A stretch of DNA of 5,284 nt from Chitinophagales bacterium (GTDB lineage: Bacteria; Bacteroidota; Bacteroidia; Chitinophagales; BACL12), in assembly GCA_014380545.1 (NCBI GenBank), contig JACMJP010000039.1, positions 1-5,284 of the forward strand, written 5' to 3'. The translations under genes were made by a program, and so were the position numbers. Below, piece by piece: positions 4,077-5,284 of this stretch. Position 1 is the stretch's first letter. Each line of letters begins with the position of its first letter. A model generated the notes under the pieces. That model made no database searches. It was not told the DNA's origin and saw only the letters and a program-made list of their open reading frames with translations.

Positions 4077-5284
4077 ATGAAACAACCACTACTTACTTTA
4101 ATCGCCTTAGCTTCGTTATGTAATTTTTTAACCGCTCAATCCACAGGCGATTACCGAAGTGTAGGTTCCGGACCCTGGGAATCTGCTGCAACCTGGGAAT
4201 CATACGACGGCATAGCATGGACGTCTGCCACGGTTGCACCCAACGGAACCAATAGTAATGTAATTACCATTTTAAATGGTGATAATATAGACAACGATTC
4301 ACAAAATATACAAGGTGATCAAATTGTAGTGGAGGATGGAGGTATTTTATTTGTTGCCGTTGGTGATCTTACCATACTTAATGGGACAGGTGACGACTTA
4401 GTGCTCAATGGTGACCTGAACATGGGTGGTGGAACCTTAATTGTTGATGGTAATTTAATAGTATCAGCAACCGGACATATTGAATGTGGTTCGTCCGATA
4501 TATTCAGAGGTGTGGGCACTATAGAAATTGCTCCCGGTGGCAGCATCAATATTTTTAGCACCGGCGCTGACTTTGTTTTAGGTGAAGGTTTAAGCCTCAA
4601 TAACAATGGACAAATGAATTGGAGTGGTGCTGGTGACTTTATTATTCAGGATGCAAATACAGCTATTAACAATTTTGCAAATATGGACTTGTCGGGTGAT
4701 GGAAACTTAGACATGACCGGAACAAATAATGCTGTTAATAATAACTCAAACCTGTTTTTCAATTACCTGGTCAACTTTATATCATCAGGAGGTACCAATG
4801 CTGCATTAAATAATAATGTGGGCGGCACCATATTACTTGCCAACGCAATAACCATTGGCATAAGCAGTGATGTTGTTTTTAATAATCACGGTTCAGTGCA
4901 AATAGAATCAGTTTCAACATTAGATGTCGCCAATAGTAATGGTGTGCATGATGGTACTTATGATGTAGATGGAACATTATCCGGGGCAGCAGATGTAAGC
5001 TTTACAGGACCCACCTTTAGCGTGAGCGGTACTGTTTCATTAACTAATTTACAATTTAACGGGAGCACCAATCAAACATTAACCGGTGGCGGAACGATTC
5101 AAAATATGCAAATGTATAATTCTGCCGGCCTGACATTAGGCAGTGATATAACTGTGGAGGGTAATATGATTTTTAATGCCGGTATTATTGATGCTAACGG
5201 TTTTACGTTTATCTGCGGAGCTGCTTCGAGCCTGGCTATAAACTCTAGCAGTTGGGTATATGGAAAACTCCGGCATACTTTCAC
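4077..5284 (+). CDS. Large secreted beta-solenoid-type surface protein, probably a T9SS cargo (N-terminal 402 codons, cut by window edge)
   Basis: The frame is open from ATG 4077 to the right edge. Residues 1-21 (MKQPLLTLIALASLCNFLTAQ) are a clear signal peptide with probable cleavage around Ala20-Gln21. Residues 25-71 carry a module common at the N-terminus of secreted Bacteroidota proteins: Y-R-S-x-x-S-G-x-W, then ATWE, then TSATVAPNGTNSNVITILNGD. Residues 95-160 are short Gly-rich strands (LVLNGDLNMGGGTLIVDGNL). Residues 161-277 form about five repeats centred on [LIVF]NN (separate entry). Residues 327-380 hold FNGSTNQTLTGGGTIQNMQM and SDITVEGNMIFNAGIIDANG, another recurring surface-protein module, and WVYGKLRH near the edge resembles the segment that precedes an 'FPVG' motif. 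Beta-helix fold and type IX export are inferred; the C-terminal sorting domain is not in the window. Its role (adhesion, gliding or other) cannot be told. GC content appears higher than in the 3' part of mnmE. Confidence 0.88.
   Translation, partial: MKQPLLTLIALASLCNFLTAQSTGDYRSVGSGPWESAATWESYDGIAWTSATVAPNGTNSNVITILNGDNIDNDSQNIQGDQIVVEDGGILFVAVGDLTILNGTGDDLVLNGDLNMGGGTLIVDGNLIVSATGHIECGSSDIFRGVGTIEIAPGGSINIFSTGADFVLGEGLSLNNNGQMNWSGAGDFIIQDANTAINNFANMDLSGDGNLDMTGTNNAVNNNSNLFFNYLVNFISSGGTNAALNNNVGGTILLANAITIGISSDVVFNNHGSVQIESVSTLDVANSNGVHDGTYDVDGTLSGAADVSFTGPTFSVSGTVSLTNLQFNGSTNQTLTGGGTIQNMQMYNSAGLTLGSDITVEGNMIFNAGIIDANGFTFICGAASSLAINSSSWVYGKLRHTF
4557..4907 (+). repeat. Five protein repeats of 22-26 residues with an Asn-Asn ladder
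   Basis: Within the surface protein, residues 161-182, 183-205, 206-228, 229-254 and 255-277 align on a common core of hydrophobic-Asn-Asn followed by alternating residues: LNNNGQMNW, INNFANMDL, VNNNSNLFF, LNNNVGGTILL, FNNHGSVQIE. The 22-26 residue period is that of one turn of a right-handed beta-helix, where stacked asparagines commonly form a ladder at a turn. The DNA itself is diverged, so this is an old protein-level repeat. Confidence 0.6.

Noticed and set aside
4557..4907. Repeat region considered as a CRISPR or DNA tandem array
   Set aside because: The repetition is visible only at protein level, within one continuous open frame; the DNA units are diverged and there are no spacers.
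4319..5284. Minus-strand open frames at 4319-4606 and 5099-5284
   Set aside because: They are antisense to the surface-protein gene; the Pro/Ser-rich product is the reverse reading of Gly/Asn-rich repeats.

Overview
The window looks like a piece of a Bacteroidota chromosome. It is AT-rich, it has TAnnTTTG-type -7 promoter elements and no convincing Shine-Dalgarno sequences, and it carries the start of a large secreted surface protein built from modules typical of Bacteroidota exported proteins. The class or order cannot be fixed; Chitinophagales, Saprospirales or Sphingobacteriales are reasonable guesses.

Left part (1-2145, minus strand). Three genes read leftward in a likely transcription unit. 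In order of transcription they are a secreted protein of about 269 residues with repeated Y-x-Y-[DN]-x-x-[GD]-x-[LI] units (YD/RHS-like); a low-molecular-weight protein tyrosine phosphatase 8 bp after it; and, after a 70 bp gap holding a degenerate 7-bp tandem repeat, the first 241 codons of histidyl-tRNA synthetase (hisS), which runs off the left edge.

Centre (2146-3615). A short divergent intergenic region carries an identical TAATTTTG element on each strand. To the right is a complete mnmE (trmE), the GTPase of the MnmE-MnmG complex that modifies the wobble uridine of certain tRNAs. It closes with a hairpin plus T-tract that overlaps its own stop codon, a likely intrinsic terminator.

Right part (3616-5284). 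About 460 bp holds no convincing gene, only a short open frame with a faint PAS-like segment and a 15-bp imperfect tandem duplication. Then begins a gene with a clear signal peptide, at least 402 codons long and open at the right edge. It encodes a Gly/Asn-rich beta-solenoid-type surface protein, probably exported by the type IX secretion system, though the diagnostic C-terminal sorting domain lies outside the window.

Two genes serve translation (hisS, mnmE) and are ordinary core genes. The YD protein/phosphatase pair and the surface protein are the accessory-flavoured parts. I see no CRISPR array, tRNA, rRNA, insertion sequence or defence system. The most interesting points are an Asn-Asn ladder repeat in the surface protein, start codons that promoter placement helps to decide, and a change of codon usage inside mnmE. 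Nothing here amounts to a clearly new biological system.
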